Source: Novosphingobium mangrovisedimenti
Lineage (GTDB): Bacteria; Pseudomonadota; Alphaproteobacteria; Sphingomonadales; Sphingomonadaceae
Assembly: GCF_025153475.1 (NCBI RefSeq)
Contig: NZ_JANZXA010000010.1
Location: 1 to 64,000 of the forward strand
DNA: 64,000 nucleotides
Direction: 5' to 3'
The notes below the pieces were generated by a model. That model worked only from the letters and a program-made list of their open reading frames with translations. It was not told where the DNA came from and made no database searches. The translations under genes were made by a program, and so were the position numbers. Positions 1 through 8,173 of the stretch are shown in pieces; the stretch's first letter is position 1; the number at the start of each line of letters is the position of its first letter.

Positions 1-124
1 CCGTCACTTCTCGCTATCATGATGTCGCCATGGCCTTGGGCCACGGTTGAATAGAGAGCCGTATGCGCTGAAAGGTGCACGTACGGTTCGGGGAGGGGAA
101 GCGCTCATGCGCTTCCTACTCCAC
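1..124 (+). mobile_element. 3' end of a group II intron (domains V and VI)
   Basis: Positions 56-89 fold exactly as a group II intron domain V: a 34-nt hairpin with the AGC triad at 57-59, a GAAA tetraloop at 70-73 and a two-base CG bulge at 80-81. Directly after it, 92-122 fold as domain VI: an upper stem 97-104 with 109-116, then G96 paired with U117, a single bulged A at 118 (the expected branch point) and a lower stem 92-95 with 119-122. The intron should end with AC at 123-124. The rest of the intron and any intron-encoded reverse transcriptase lie before the window. The following bases resume an IS3 transposase reading frame, so the intron splits that gene inside an Ile codon. I see the structure; activity is inference. 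Confidence 0.9.
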
Positions 125-618
125 TTCCGATGTGCCGGGGTTTCCTGTATCTGGTGGCTATCATGGACTGGGCCACCCGCAAGGTGTTGGCCTGGCGCCT
201 GTCAAACACCATGGACGCCGGCTTCTGCGTTGCGGCACTGGAGGAGGCGCTGGCCCGCTATGGCAAGCCCGAGATCTTCAACACCGACCAAGGCAGTCAG
301 TTCACGTCGCAGGCCTTCACCACGGTGCTGCGCGAGGCCGAGGTCCGCATCAGCATGGACGGCCGGGGCCGGTGGATGGACAATGTCTTCATCGAGCGGC
401 TCTGGCGCAGCCTGAAGTACGAATGCGTCTATCTCCACGGCTTCGAGACCGGTTCAGAGTTGCGGGCTGGCCTTGCCCGGTGGATCACCTATTACAACAC
501 CCAACGCCCGCACTCGGGGCTAGCCGGGCGAACCCCGCTCGAGGCCTATCGGCAGATCGGGCAATCAGATCATGGGGGGCATGCCCACCATGATCTGATG
601 ATCAAACAGGCGGCATAA
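125..618 (+). CDS. IS3-family transposase OrfB, 3' exon behind the group II intron
   Basis: This encodes the C-terminal part of an IS3-family DDE transposase (rve integrase core), which cuts and joins IS ends. Reading TT-CCG-ATG-TGC from 125 gives (I)PMCRGFLYL, the usual start of the catalytic core. The first Asp is in AIMDWATRK, the second in FNTDQGSQFTS and the Glu in ERLWRSLKYE; the C-terminal NTQRPHSGL block is present. The upstream part of OrfB and all of OrfA lie beyond the intron, before the window. If the intron splices, the product could be full length. A start at the internal ATG would lack the N-terminal DNA-binding part. Confidence 0.9.
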
Positions 619-678
619 CGACAACCGGGACTAGCGTAACTCAGCCGCCAAACTGTCCAAGAAGGCGGGACCACCTCA
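125..678 (+). mobile_element. IS3-family insertion sequence, right portion and right end
   Basis: The right end can be placed at 678. The terminal bases ending in GGGACCACCTCA (667-678) would read TGAGGTGGTCCC from outside, a normal IS3-type terminus, and the IS91 transposase frame on the other strand resumes immediately beyond it at 679. The left end is outside the window, so the target duplication cannot be checked. Confidence 0.75.
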
Positions 679-1492
679 CTCGTCGAAGGCAATGAGGCGC
701 CGGTTCGAGATGGCAACGCGGTGCGTGTAGCGCGAGAGTTAGGCCAGTACGGCCTGTGGTCCGGCAAAGGGCGGCTTGGCATAGACCATCCAGCGCTTCC
801 TCCGGATTGGCGACAGATACCGCAGGAAGGCCTTGCGTGTCGTGAGGTCAGCCATGGTGCCGAAGAAGCCCAGCTTGCCGGCGTCGAACAGCGCCAGCAG
901 GCGGATGAGGAACAGTCGGCGGAACAAGGCGCCCAGCACACGCACCGGCAGCAGGAACGCGGGGCGCGATGAGATCCATCGCGTGCCGTCGAGCGCGATG
1001 CCACCACCAGGCACGATCATGTGCACATGCGGATGGTGGGTCAGCGCTGATCCCCATGTGTGCAGCACGGCGGTGATGCCGACGCGCGCGCCAAGGTGCT
1101 TGGGATCGGCAGCGATGGTCAGCATCGTGTCTGCGGCGGCGCGGAACAGCAGGTCATAGACCACCGCCTTGTTCTGCCATGCAATATCCGCGATCTCGGC
1201 AGGCACGGTGAACACGACGTGGAAGTAGCCCACCGGCAGCAGGTCGGCCTCGCGCGCGGCCAGCCACGTGCGCGCCGCAGCGCCCTGGCATTTAGGGCAA
1301 TGCCGTGTAAGCGATCCGCCAGTGCCCGCAGTCGTCGCAGGCCTCGACGTGACCGCCCAGCGCGGCGGTGCGGCAATTCTCGATGGCCGTCATGACCTTG
1401 AGCTGGCCGAGGTTGAGATGCCCGGCATGGGCCGCGCGATAGGCGGGCCCGGCGCTACGAAAGATATCGGCGACCTCGAGCGAGGCGCGCAA
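679..1492 (-). pseudogene. IS91-family transposase, disrupted
   Basis: The frame begins MRASLEVADIFRSAG just after the tyrosine recombinase stop codon and carries the N-terminal zinc-binding region (CDDCG, then HCPKCQ) and the rolling-circle transposase core (YFHVVFTVP, HPHVHMIVPGGG). Three lesions are visible. About 14 bases are missing at 1305/1306, which removes the usual NSCRN block with one zinc-binding Cys and shifts the frame. A TAA at 739-741 interrupts AVLA-LSRYTHRVAIS, where the family has Tyr. Finally the IS3 copy cuts the gene at 678/679, so the C-terminus is absent here. The original gene was probably translationally coupled to the upstream recombinase. It cannot make a working transposase. 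Confidence 0.88.
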
Positions 1493-1496
1493 CGGC

Positions 1497-2405
1497 TCAG
1501 CCGGGCGGCGCTACCTGCGCCTCGAGCAGCGTCGTCAACTTGTCCAGCGGACTGATGACCGCACGCACGGTTCGAGTTGCGACCGTAGTGTAGAAGGCGG
1601 TGGTCTCAAGGTTCGCATGCCCCAGCAGCGCCTGGATGATCCGAATATCGACGCCGTCTTCCAACAGATGCGTGGCGAAGCTGTGCCGCAGGGTGTGAGG
1701 GCCGACCCGCTTCTTGATACCTGCGGCCTCTGCAGCATCGACAACAATGCGATGGAGCTGTCGGGTACTCAGCGGCTTGAGATAGTGCATTCCCGGGAAC
1801 AGCCAGCCATCGGCGTGCATGACGCCTTGCTTGCGGCCCACCGTCCACCACTCACGCAAAAGAGCAAGAAGGTCAGCGGGCAGGAGCGCATTGCGATAGC
1901 GCCCGCCTTTACCGCGCTCCACTCGCAGGAGCATGCGCTTGCTGTCTACATCGCGGACCTTCAGCATCGTCACTTCGGCGGCGCGCAAACCAGCGCCATA
2001 CGCAACGGACAGTGCAGCCTTGTGCTTCAGGCAGTTGGTCGCGCCGAGGAGAAGCACGACCTCTTCGCGGCTGAGGACAATGGGCAAGGAGCGCGGATTC
2101 TTGACCGTGTAGAGCTTGCGGGACAGATCCGGGCGATCAATGGTGTGAGTGAAAAAGAAACGCAGCGCAGAAACGATGCTGTTCATGGTCGGGATCCCTA
2201 TACCCGCTTCGCGCTGTTCGACCTGGAATTGCCGGAGCTCTTCAACAGTCGCAGTATCGGGAGGGCGCCCAAGATATGTAGCGAACCTCGCGACATGCCG
2301 CACGTAGTCGAACTGGGTCTTCCGCGTAAACCGGCGCATATTCATGTCTTCGATCATGCGCTGACGCAGCGAAGTGACGGGGGCATCAGATAGAACATTG
2401 GTCAT
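1497..2405 (-). CDS. Tyrosine recombinase of an IS91-type element
   Basis: A 302-residue phage-integrase-family recombinase of the type found upstream of the transposase in many IS91-like elements. The N-terminal half is a SAM-like core-binding domain (roughly residues 15-100). The C-terminal catalytic domain shows the first Arg in GAGLRAAE, HTLRHSFATH with the His and second Arg, LLGHA and the nucleophile Tyr in TAFYTTVAT. An AAGGAG ribosome-binding site lies 6 bases before the ATG. The frame is intact although the transposase behind it is broken, so it may still be made. Its exact role in IS91 movement is not established. Confidence 0.88.
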   Translation of the reverse strand: MTNVLSDAPVTSLRQRMIEDMNMRRFTRKTQFDYVRHVARFATYLGRPPDTATVEELRQFQVEQREAGIGIPTMNSIVSALRFFFTHTIDRPDLSRKLYTVKNPRSLPIVLSREEVVLLLGATNCLKHKAALSVAYGAGLRAAEVTMLKVRDVDSKRMLLRVERGKGGRYRNALLPADLLALLREWWTVGRKQGVMHADGWLFPGMHYLKPLSTRQLHRIVVDAAEAAGIKKRVGPHTLRHSFATHLLEDGVDIRIIQALLGHANLETTAFYTTVATRTVRAVISPLDKLTTLLEAQVAPPG

Positions 2406-2651
2406 GATACGACTCCTTGGTTGAAAGGAGCCGCAATCGTCTGCCTACCTGGCCCAGACCTCAACTTAGACCCAGACCGCCGATCACTGACCAGGCCTCA
2501 AAACAAACGCCACTCCCGCGCCAGCGGGTTCGTACTTGTCCCAAGTCAGGTCGCTCGCTACCGCACGTCAGCTTGATGAATGAAGGGCAGGTTTCAGGGA
2601 GCCATCTTGAACGGTGGAACGTCCGCAAAGTTAGCGTTTCCTGCGGTGCCT
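2406..2651. other. Non-coding end region of the IS91-type element
   Basis: No gene is supported here. A short hairpin (CTCCTT/AAGGAG, 2411-2428) overlaps the ribosome-binding site of the recombinase, and a second palindrome (CCCGC-GCCA-GCGGG, 2515-2528) is followed by GTTC. IS91 elements end at terIS in a palindrome and insert next to GTTC or CTTG, so this is a plausible terIS-like end, but I cannot fix the boundary. Confidence 0.4.
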
Positions 2652-3005
2652 TTAAATCAGTTCATCGAGAGTAATGCCCAAGGCTTCGGCCAGCTTCTTG
2701 ACGGTCTCGATTGAACCGCTCTTCCGTCCGGATTCGATATCCGCGATCTGCACGCGGTTGACGCTCGAAGCTTCGGCGAGGGCGGTCTGGGTGAGGCCAC
2801 GAAACTCGCGCCAGGCGCGCAGAGGACTTTCGCCGGAGAGCATGCGCTTCACGAACTCGGTAGGGAGCATTTCCTCATCGCCGTTTGCCAACTGCGCCAG
2901 AGCACGGTCATAGGCTTGCAGATCGGCCAGCTGTTCGGCGGCGGCCTGCAAGCTACGGTATTCCTCAAGCGGGATCGAAATCATTTCACCCATATCTGCC
3001 TCCAT
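2652..3005 (-). CDS. XRE-family antitoxin of a RelE-type toxin-antitoxin pair
   Basis: A 117-residue protein whose C-terminal half is a Cro/C1-type helix-turn-helix (REFRGLTQTALAEAS, then VNRVQIADIESG, LGITLDELI). The N-terminal half (MISIPLEEYRSLQAAAEQL) resembles the short dimerisation segment of many antitoxins. It should bind and neutralise the RelE-like toxin encoded just before it and repress the shared promoter. The ATG at 3005 overlaps the toxin TGA in a TGATG arrangement, which indicates translational coupling and decides the start; a TTG one codon earlier is less likely. The toxin-first order is the one known from higBA-type loci. Confidence 0.85.
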   Translation of the reverse strand: MEADMGEMISIPLEEYRSLQAAAEQLADLQAYDRALAQLANGDEEMLPTEFVKRMLSGESPLRAWREFRGLTQTALAEASSVNRVQIADIESGRKSGSIETVKKLAEALGITLDELI

Positions 3006-3256
3006 CAACCGTAGATGCTGCCACGTGGTCCTATATCGAGAACCGTCAGAACAACGCCTTCATCATTCATGATCACGCGCCGATCACCCACTCTTAAACG
3101 GATACCTTCCCGCCCCTTAAGAGCCGTGACATTGTTGGCCTGCGAGGTTGGGTCGGCGGCATATTGCTCGATCTTCCTTATGATCCGTTCGGCTATGTCC
3201 ACGGGCATCTTGCGAAGGGCCTTCAACGCAGCCCGCGTGTAGGTGACTGGTTTCAT
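3005..3256 (-). CDS. RelE/HigB-like toxin
   Basis: An 83-residue RelE/ParE-superfamily toxin; relatives cleave mRNA on the ribosome. Typical features are the N-terminal YTRAALKALRKMP helix, the central LKGREGIRLRVGDRRVI strand region and a C-terminal VLDIGPRGSIYG strand. AGGA lies 3 bases before the ATG. A sigma70-type promoter with repeated half-sites lies directly upstream, so the pair is probably self-regulated. Which residues act catalytically in this member is not clear. Confidence 0.83.
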   Translation of the reverse strand: MKPVTYTRAALKALRKMPVDIAERIIRKIEQYAADPTSQANNVTALKGREGIRLRVGDRRVIMNDEGVVLTVLDIGPRGSIYG

Positions 3257-3263
3257 TTCCTGC

Positions 3264-3300
3264 AGTGTAGCTCATGGCTTATATGTAGTCAATGGCTACA
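3264..3300 (-). promoter_or_regulatory. Promoter and operator of the toxin-antitoxin pair
   Basis: On the minus strand TTGACT (3287-3292) and TACACT (3264-3269) are separated by 17 bases, a good sigma70-type promoter. The same stretch holds a 13-base near-direct repeat, GTAG-N2-CATGGCT-like at 3267-3279 and 3285-3297, and an inverted pair TGTAGC (3266-3271) and GCTACA (3295-3300). The -10 box is only 7 bases from the toxin ATG, so the transcript may be almost leaderless. Binding by the XRE antitoxin is inference. Confidence 0.55.
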
Positions 3301-3356
3301 GTTTATGGGAATGGCGGGTGGCCGCCGCCGTGTGGATCACACCATGCCCTCATGTT

Positions 3357-3785
3357 ATGAAGTCTCCGAGCAGATTTCGATTTTGCGAGGATTTGGAGCA
3401 AATGCTCGGCGAAGTTTATGCCATCGATGCCCAGCAGGAAGCTGCCGCGTTCTTTCGTACGAGCCTGAACCTTTTCGAGAAATGGGGCGTGACGGAGGAG
3501 CAGGCGGCCATGCTGCTGGATTTGCCGTTGCGGACCTATCGGCAATGGAAGGAGAAGAGCTTAGCGAAGTGCTCTTCAGAGTGCCATGCTCGATTGTCGA
3601 ATTTGATGGGCATCCAGGAGGCGCTCATGACAATCTTCCGGAAGCCGGAGCGAGCCTATTCGTGGATACGAATGGACAATGCCGCTTTTGATGGCGTGAG
3701 CGCACTTCATCTCATGCTGAACGGCGAGCTGGCGGACATCATACGTGTCCGGCGCTACCTGGAAGCCGAATGCGCTGGTGGGTGA
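3357..3785 (+). CDS. MbcA/ParS/Xre-type antitoxin, orphan
   Basis: The protein matches the layout of DUF2384 (MbcA/ParS) antitoxins: an Xre-like helical part (EAAAFFRTSLNLFEKWGVTEEQAAMLL, LRTYRQWKEK) followed by the toxin-binding part (RAYSWIRMDNAAFDG, ELADIIRVRRYLEAE). The family normally neutralises a RES-domain toxin encoded immediately downstream. No RES gene follows here, so this is an orphan or a remnant. The start at 3357 is chosen for length; an ATG at 3402 with GGAG 5 bases before it is an equally good alternative and would drop 15 residues. The frame also stays open upstream to 3243. Confidence 0.65.
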   Translation: MKSPSRFRFCEDLEQMLGEVYAIDAQQEAAAFFRTSLNLFEKWGVTEEQAAMLLDLPLRTYRQWKEKSLAKCSSECHARLSNLMGIQEALMTIFRKPERAYSWIRMDNAAFDGVSALHLMLNGELADIIRVRRYLEAECAGG

Positions 3786-4143
3786 TTGTCGAGGCGGAAG
3801 GTGCGGTGACTGGCGCTGAAGACTCGGCAAATCGCCGCATAAAATATGCGCTTCGCCGCATCGAAATTCTGGGGGTATCAGTGGGGGTATTTGGGGCGCG
3901 ACCCTCACGGAAAGCATTATATATCAGTATGATAAATGTCTAAAAAATACTCCTCCTCCGCTACCATCCGCACGCTTCCACAAAAGTCCACATACCACCG
4001 CGTTCGATAGACATCGGCCAAACGAGCGCCGCTTTAGGATATGCGGAAATCTTGCCTGCTACCTAGAAAGCTACCTAGCCCTGGAAGCGAACGAAAAGCC
4101 CACTTCTGGAAGTAACTTAAAAGCTTGATATATAGTGAAAAAA
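3786..4143. other. Gene-free stretch between the accessory genes and tRNA-Lys
   Basis: No recognisable gene. It contains two copies of TGGGGGTAT 12 bases apart (3870-3878 and 3882-3890) and AT-rich runs near 3918-3950. It lies on the 3' side of the tRNA genes, where integrating elements usually join, but I see no repeat of the tRNA 3' end here and no integrase gene. Confidence 0.5.
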
Positions 4144-4219
<76 letters not shown>

Positions 4220-4245
4220 CCACGAATGTCCGCGGGTGGAAGGCT

Positions 4246-4321
<76 letters not shown>

Positions 4322-4426
4322 ACGCGGCCTTGCCGAGAGGGCCTTGCGAGCCCTTGCCGATTCGGCGGCGGAGGGGCTCCTATAACGTATGTTTCCCGCA
4401 TTGGAAGGGGAAAATTCCCGCAAAAA

Positions 4427-5539
4427 TCAGGAGAAAGAACTCGGCCTCTGATTCCAGCGATTCACCGCCATCATGATACCCACGCAGATCATGTTGGTGA
4501 GCATGGAAGTGCCCCCGTGACTCATGAAGGGCAGGGGAATGCCCACCACCGGCGCAAGGCCCATGACCATCATCAGATTGATCGCGACATAGAAGAAGAT
4601 CGTGGCCGCCATCCCCGCGGCAAGCAGGCTGGAAAACCGATCGGGGGCTTGCCGCGCGACGTTCATGCCCCAGGTCAATATGACGGCGAAGACGAACAGC
4701 ACGAACAGTCCGCCCAAGAATCCCCACTCCTCGGCCATGGTCGCGAAGACGAAGTCGGTATGGGCTTCGGGCAGGTACTGCAGATGGCTCTGCGTGCCGT
4801 TGCCGAAGCCCTTTCCGAAAATTCCGCCCGAACCGATCGCGATCTTCGACTGGGTGATGTGGTAGCCCGTCCCGAGCGGATCGCTTTCGGGATCGAGGAA
4901 GGTCATGACGCGGTTGCGCTGATAGTCATGCAGCAGCGTGAAAAAGGCGATCGGCGCCGCGATCAGCGCCGCCGTACCCGCGCTGACGAACCACCAGAGC
5001 GGCAATCCGGCCAGGAACATCGTCACCGCCCCGCCGAAGCAGATGGCAAGCGCGGTCCCCAGATCCGGCTGCAGGATGACGAGGACCGCGGGAATCGCAA
5101 TCAGGACACCGGCAGGCACCAGCCCGCGCAGGCTTGCGGTCATCGGCGGTGGCAGGGTTTCGTAGAACCTGGCCAGAACCAGAACGATGGCCGGCTTCAT
5201 CAGTTCGGAGGGCTGCAGGGTCATGAACCCCAGGTTGAGCCAGCGCTGGCTGCCGCCACCCACCGCACCGATCAACTCTACGAGAACCAACAGCGCGACG
5301 ATGCCGCCGTAGACGGGATAGGCAGCCATGCGGAAGAAATTCCGGCTCAGGCGCGAGATGACGATCGCCATGACCAGAAAGATCAGAAACCGCAGCACAT
5401 GGCTGAAGGCATAAGGCTGCAGATGCCCGCCCGCCGCCGAATAGAGCACCGCGGCCCCCAGCACGACGAGGCCGAACAGGGGAACCAGCATCATCCATGG
5501 CTGGCGGGAGACAGCTTCCGGCACGACTGACGGGGTCAT
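4427..5539 (-). CDS. rodA: Peptidoglycan glycosyltransferase RodA (SEDS family)
   Basis: RodA polymerises lipid II into glycan strands for lateral wall growth, working with the transpeptidase PBP2 in the inner membrane. The 370-residue protein has about ten membrane helices and the SEDS signatures RWLNLGFMTLQPSE, LQPDLGTA, and PEAHTDFVFATMAEEWG, with the essential Asp expected in the last loop. The ATG overlaps the mrdA stop by four bases, so RodA is made last from the mreBCD-mrdA-rodA unit. Its length is normal for the family. Confidence 0.96.
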   Translation of the reverse strand: MTPSVVPEAVSRQPWMMLVPLFGLVVLGAAVLYSAAGGHLQPYAFSHVLRFLIFLVMAIVISRLSRNFFRMAAYPVYGGIVALLVLVELIGAVGGGSQRWLNLGFMTLQPSELMKPAIVLVLARFYETLPPPMTASLRGLVPAGVLIAIPAVLVILQPDLGTALAICFGGAVTMFLAGLPLWWFVSAGTAALIAAPIAFFTLLHDYQRNRVMTFLDPESDPLGTGYHITQSKIAIGSGGIFGKGFGNGTQSHLQYLPEAHTDFVFATMAEEWGFLGGLFVLFVFAVILTWGMNVARQAPDRFSSLLAAGMAATIFFYVAINLMMVMGLAPVVGIPLPFMSHGGTSMLTNMICVGIMMAVNRWNQRPSSFS

Positions 5540-7626
5540 TGCGCTGTCCCTCCGGCATTGTCGGCGCCATCAGGCGATGGCGTGGGGGCAGGGGTCGCGG
5601 GTGCTACCGGCTCGGGCGCGGGCGACTGCGCATCGCTGACGATGGGTTGCGGCTCATCCTGCGTATCCTCCGCCTGGCGCACCTTGGCCTTTTCTTCCTC
5701 AGGCGAAACTGCGGGCGCGTTGACGCCGTACTGCGCCGAGTAGGTCCGGTAGCGGGCATCGAGGCGCTGCTGTGCCGTGCCGCCCCACTGCTTTTCGAAC
5801 TCGAGCAGCGTGTCCATCGCCTTCTGCTTGTCCCACAGATAGGTCATGACGTCGCGCGCGATCGGATAGGCCGCGCCGGACCCGCCGCCATGTTCGATGA
5901 GTACGGCACAGGCATAGCGAGGCTTGTCGAATGGTGCGAAGCAGATGAAATGGCCGTGGTCGCGGTATTTCCACAATCCGCCCTTGCCGCTGCTGACATT
6001 GAGACCGACCACCTGCGCCGTACCGGTCTTTCCCGCGAGCAGGACGTCGGGAATAGGCAGCGCCGCACGATGCGCGGTGCCCGGACCGTTCACCACATCC
6101 GACATAGCCTTGTGCACATAGTCGAGATGCTCTTGCGGGAACCCCAGCGACGGCGCCATCGAAGGCTTGTCCGAATAGAGCAGGCGGGGCATCAACTGCC
6201 GGCCGCTGGCAATCCGGGAGGCCATGACGGCCTGCTGCAGCGGGTTCACCAGAAAGTAGCCCTGACCGATGGTGGCATTGACGGTATCGAAGGTCTGCCA
6301 CTCACGCCCGTACTTCTTCAGCTTCCAGGCCGGATCGGGAACCGTGCCATAGGACTGGCCGACCACGGGCAGGTCGAATTCCTGCCCCAGCCCGAGCCTG
6401 CGCGCCATGGCGGCAATGATGTCCATGCCCATCTTCTGGGCGAAATAGTAGAAGTAGACGTCGCAGCTCTGGTAAATGCCCTTGGCCATGTTCACGCGGC
6501 CGTGTCCGCGACGGTTCCAGCAGTGGAACACGCGGTTTCCGACCCTCAGGCCGCCGTTGCATATGGTCGATTCCTCGGGGTCGAGGCCGGCCTCCAGAAA
6601 TGACAGGGCCACCATCGGCTTGACCGTCGAACCGGGTGGGTAGAGCCCGCGCAGTACCTTGTTGCGCAGCGGCACATGATCGTCGTCGGACAGCATCTTC
6701 CATTCCAGACGGCCGATCCCGTCCGAGAAGCTGTTCGGATCGAAGCTGGGCATCGAAGCCATCGCCAGTATATCGCCATTGTGGCAATCCATGACCACGA
6801 CCGCGCCCGATTCCGGCCCGATGCGACGGGCGGCGTAGTCCTGCAGTCCGGCATCGATCGTCAGCTTGATGGTCTTGCCCTGCACGTCCTCGCGGGTGTC
6901 GAGATCGCGCACGATGCGGCCCGAGGCGGTCACTTCGACGCGGCGTGCACCGGGCTTTCCGCGTAGCTGCTTCTCGAATACCTTTTCGAGACCATCCTTG
7001 CCCACCTTGTAGCCGGGCGTGATGAGGAGCGGGTCGCGGTCCTTCTCGTAGTCCTCCGCCGAGGCAGTCCCGACGTAGCCGAGCAGGTGCCCGACTGCGG
7101 GGCCGGTCGGGTAGTGGCGCGAAAAGCCGCGTTGCGTGACGACACCGGGCAGGTCCGGCAAACGCACGCTGACTGCCGCGAAACGCTCCCAGTCCAGGCC
7201 CGAGGCGACTTCGACAGGCGCGAAACCGTGCGCCTTGTCGAGCTTGTCGTGCAGGTCCTGCATGTCGATCGGGGAAAGCGACAGAAGCTGCCCGAGCCTG
7301 GCTATGGTGTTATCGCCTTGCACCATCCGTTCCGGGATGATGTCGACGCGAAAGTCGGCGCGATTGGAGGCTAGGGGAGTTCCATGCCGGTCGAGAATCC
7401 AGCCCCGGCGCGGCGGAATCAGCGAGAGATTGACGCGGTTGCTCTCGGCCTTGAGCTTGTACTTCTCGTTTTCGAAAACGGCGAGGTAGCCCATGCGCGC
7501 GGCGAGCAGGACGCCAATGCCGCCCTGCACCGAGCCCACCACGAGGCTGCGGCGGTCGAAGCTGTTGCGCAGCGTGCCCGATGTCGTGTGCGCCTGGGGA
7601 ATCAGGCGTCGAAAGTTGATCTTCAT
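5536..7626 (-). CDS. mrdA: Penicillin-binding protein 2 (elongation-specific transpeptidase)
   Basis: PBP2 cross-links peptidoglycan during rod elongation, partnered with RodA and positioned by MreC. The 696 residues comprise a single N-terminal membrane helix (about 30-47), a PBP dimer domain, and a transpeptidase domain with the serine of STVK near residue 335, SCD near 388 and KTGTAQ near 532. The last 60 residues are a Pro/Ala-rich, probably disordered tail, longer than in E. coli. It overlaps mreD upstream and rodA downstream by four bases each, so the three are likely translationally coupled. Confidence 0.95.
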   Translation of the reverse strand: MKINFRRLIPQAHTTSGTLRNSFDRRSLVVGSVQGGIGVLLAARMGYLAVFENEKYKLKAESNRVNLSLIPPRRGWILDRHGTPLASNRADFRVDIIPERMVQGDNTIARLGQLLSLSPIDMQDLHDKLDKAHGFAPVEVASGLDWERFAAVSVRLPDLPGVVTQRGFSRHYPTGPAVGHLLGYVGTASAEDYEKDRDPLLITPGYKVGKDGLEKVFEKQLRGKPGARRVEVTASGRIVRDLDTREDVQGKTIKLTIDAGLQDYAARRIGPESGAVVVMDCHNGDILAMASMPSFDPNSFSDGIGRLEWKMLSDDDHVPLRNKVLRGLYPPGSTVKPMVALSFLEAGLDPEESTICNGGLRVGNRVFHCWNRRGHGRVNMAKGIYQSCDVYFYYFAQKMGMDIIAAMARRLGLGQEFDLPVVGQSYGTVPDPAWKLKKYGREWQTFDTVNATIGQGYFLVNPLQQAVMASRIASGRQLMPRLLYSDKPSMAPSLGFPQEHLDYVHKAMSDVVNGPGTAHRAALPIPDVLLAGKTGTAQVVGLNVSSGKGGLWKYRDHGHFICFAPFDKPRYACAVLIEHGGGSGAAYPIARDVMTYLWDKQKAMDTLLEFEKQWGGTAQQRLDARYRTYSAQYGVNAPAVSPEEEKAKVRQAEDTQDEPQPIVSDAQSPAPEPVAPATPAPTPSPDGADNAGGTAQ

Positions 7627-8171
7627 CGTTGAACCACGAAGGGCGTCAGCCGGAAGCGGTCCATAAGGGCGACGAGGCGTCCGACGAGCGGATAGGAGAA
7701 CACGGAAATCACAATCTGCGGCACAACAATTCGCAAGGATGCACTCGCGCCCGCAAGATTAGCGAGCGCCAGACCGAGCACAATATAGGCGATCATGAGC
7801 CCTATCGCCACCAGCCAATCGGTAAGAAAGTTTCGCCAGGGCACGCGCGCCTCGATCAGTTCGAGAACGATCGCCGCGATCGACCACAAGAGCACGGCGG
7901 CCCCGAAGGGTTGACCGGAATAGAGATCGTCGAACAGCCCCAGCGGAAGCCCCGACCAGATCGGAAGCAGCCCCGGACGGAGCTGTCGCCATGCCACGAA
8001 AAGGAGGAAACCGATCGGCGGCAGTACCGGCGCCGAAGCGATCAGCAGCCAGCCCGGCAACAGCGAACCGAGCAGAATGCTGAGCCAGGGCAGCGTCACG
8101 GCGAGCAGACGGGACGGAGCCCGGTTGATTCTCGTGCGGGCAGGCCCGTCGTCACTGGAGAGACGGGACAC
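7623..8171 (-). CDS. mreD: Rod shape-determining membrane protein MreD
   Basis: MreD is a small inner-membrane protein of the elongasome. The 182 residues give about five hydrophobic helices; the FDDLYSGQPFGAAVLLW segment is the most family-like part (usually GLFxDxxxGxxxG). The N-terminal 20 residues are polar and charged. The start is a GTG at 8171 two bases after the mreC stop, and the end overlaps mrdA by four bases. Assignment rests on hydrophobic pattern and on position between mreC and mrdA. Confidence 0.92.
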   Translation of the reverse strand: MSRLSSDDGPARTRINRAPSRLLAVTLPWLSILLGSLLPGWLLIASAPVLPPIGFLLFVAWRQLRPGLLPIWSGLPLGLFDDLYSGQPFGAAVLLWSIAAIVLELIEARVPWRNFLTDWLVAIGLMIAYIVLGLALANLAGASASLRIVVPQIVISVFSYPLVGRLVALMDRFRLTPFVVQR

Positions 8172-8173
8172 GC

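Noticed and set aside
1617..2393. A 258-codon plus-strand frame opposite the IS91 recombinase
   Set aside because: No family similarity; the recombinase on the minus strand has all catalytic residues.
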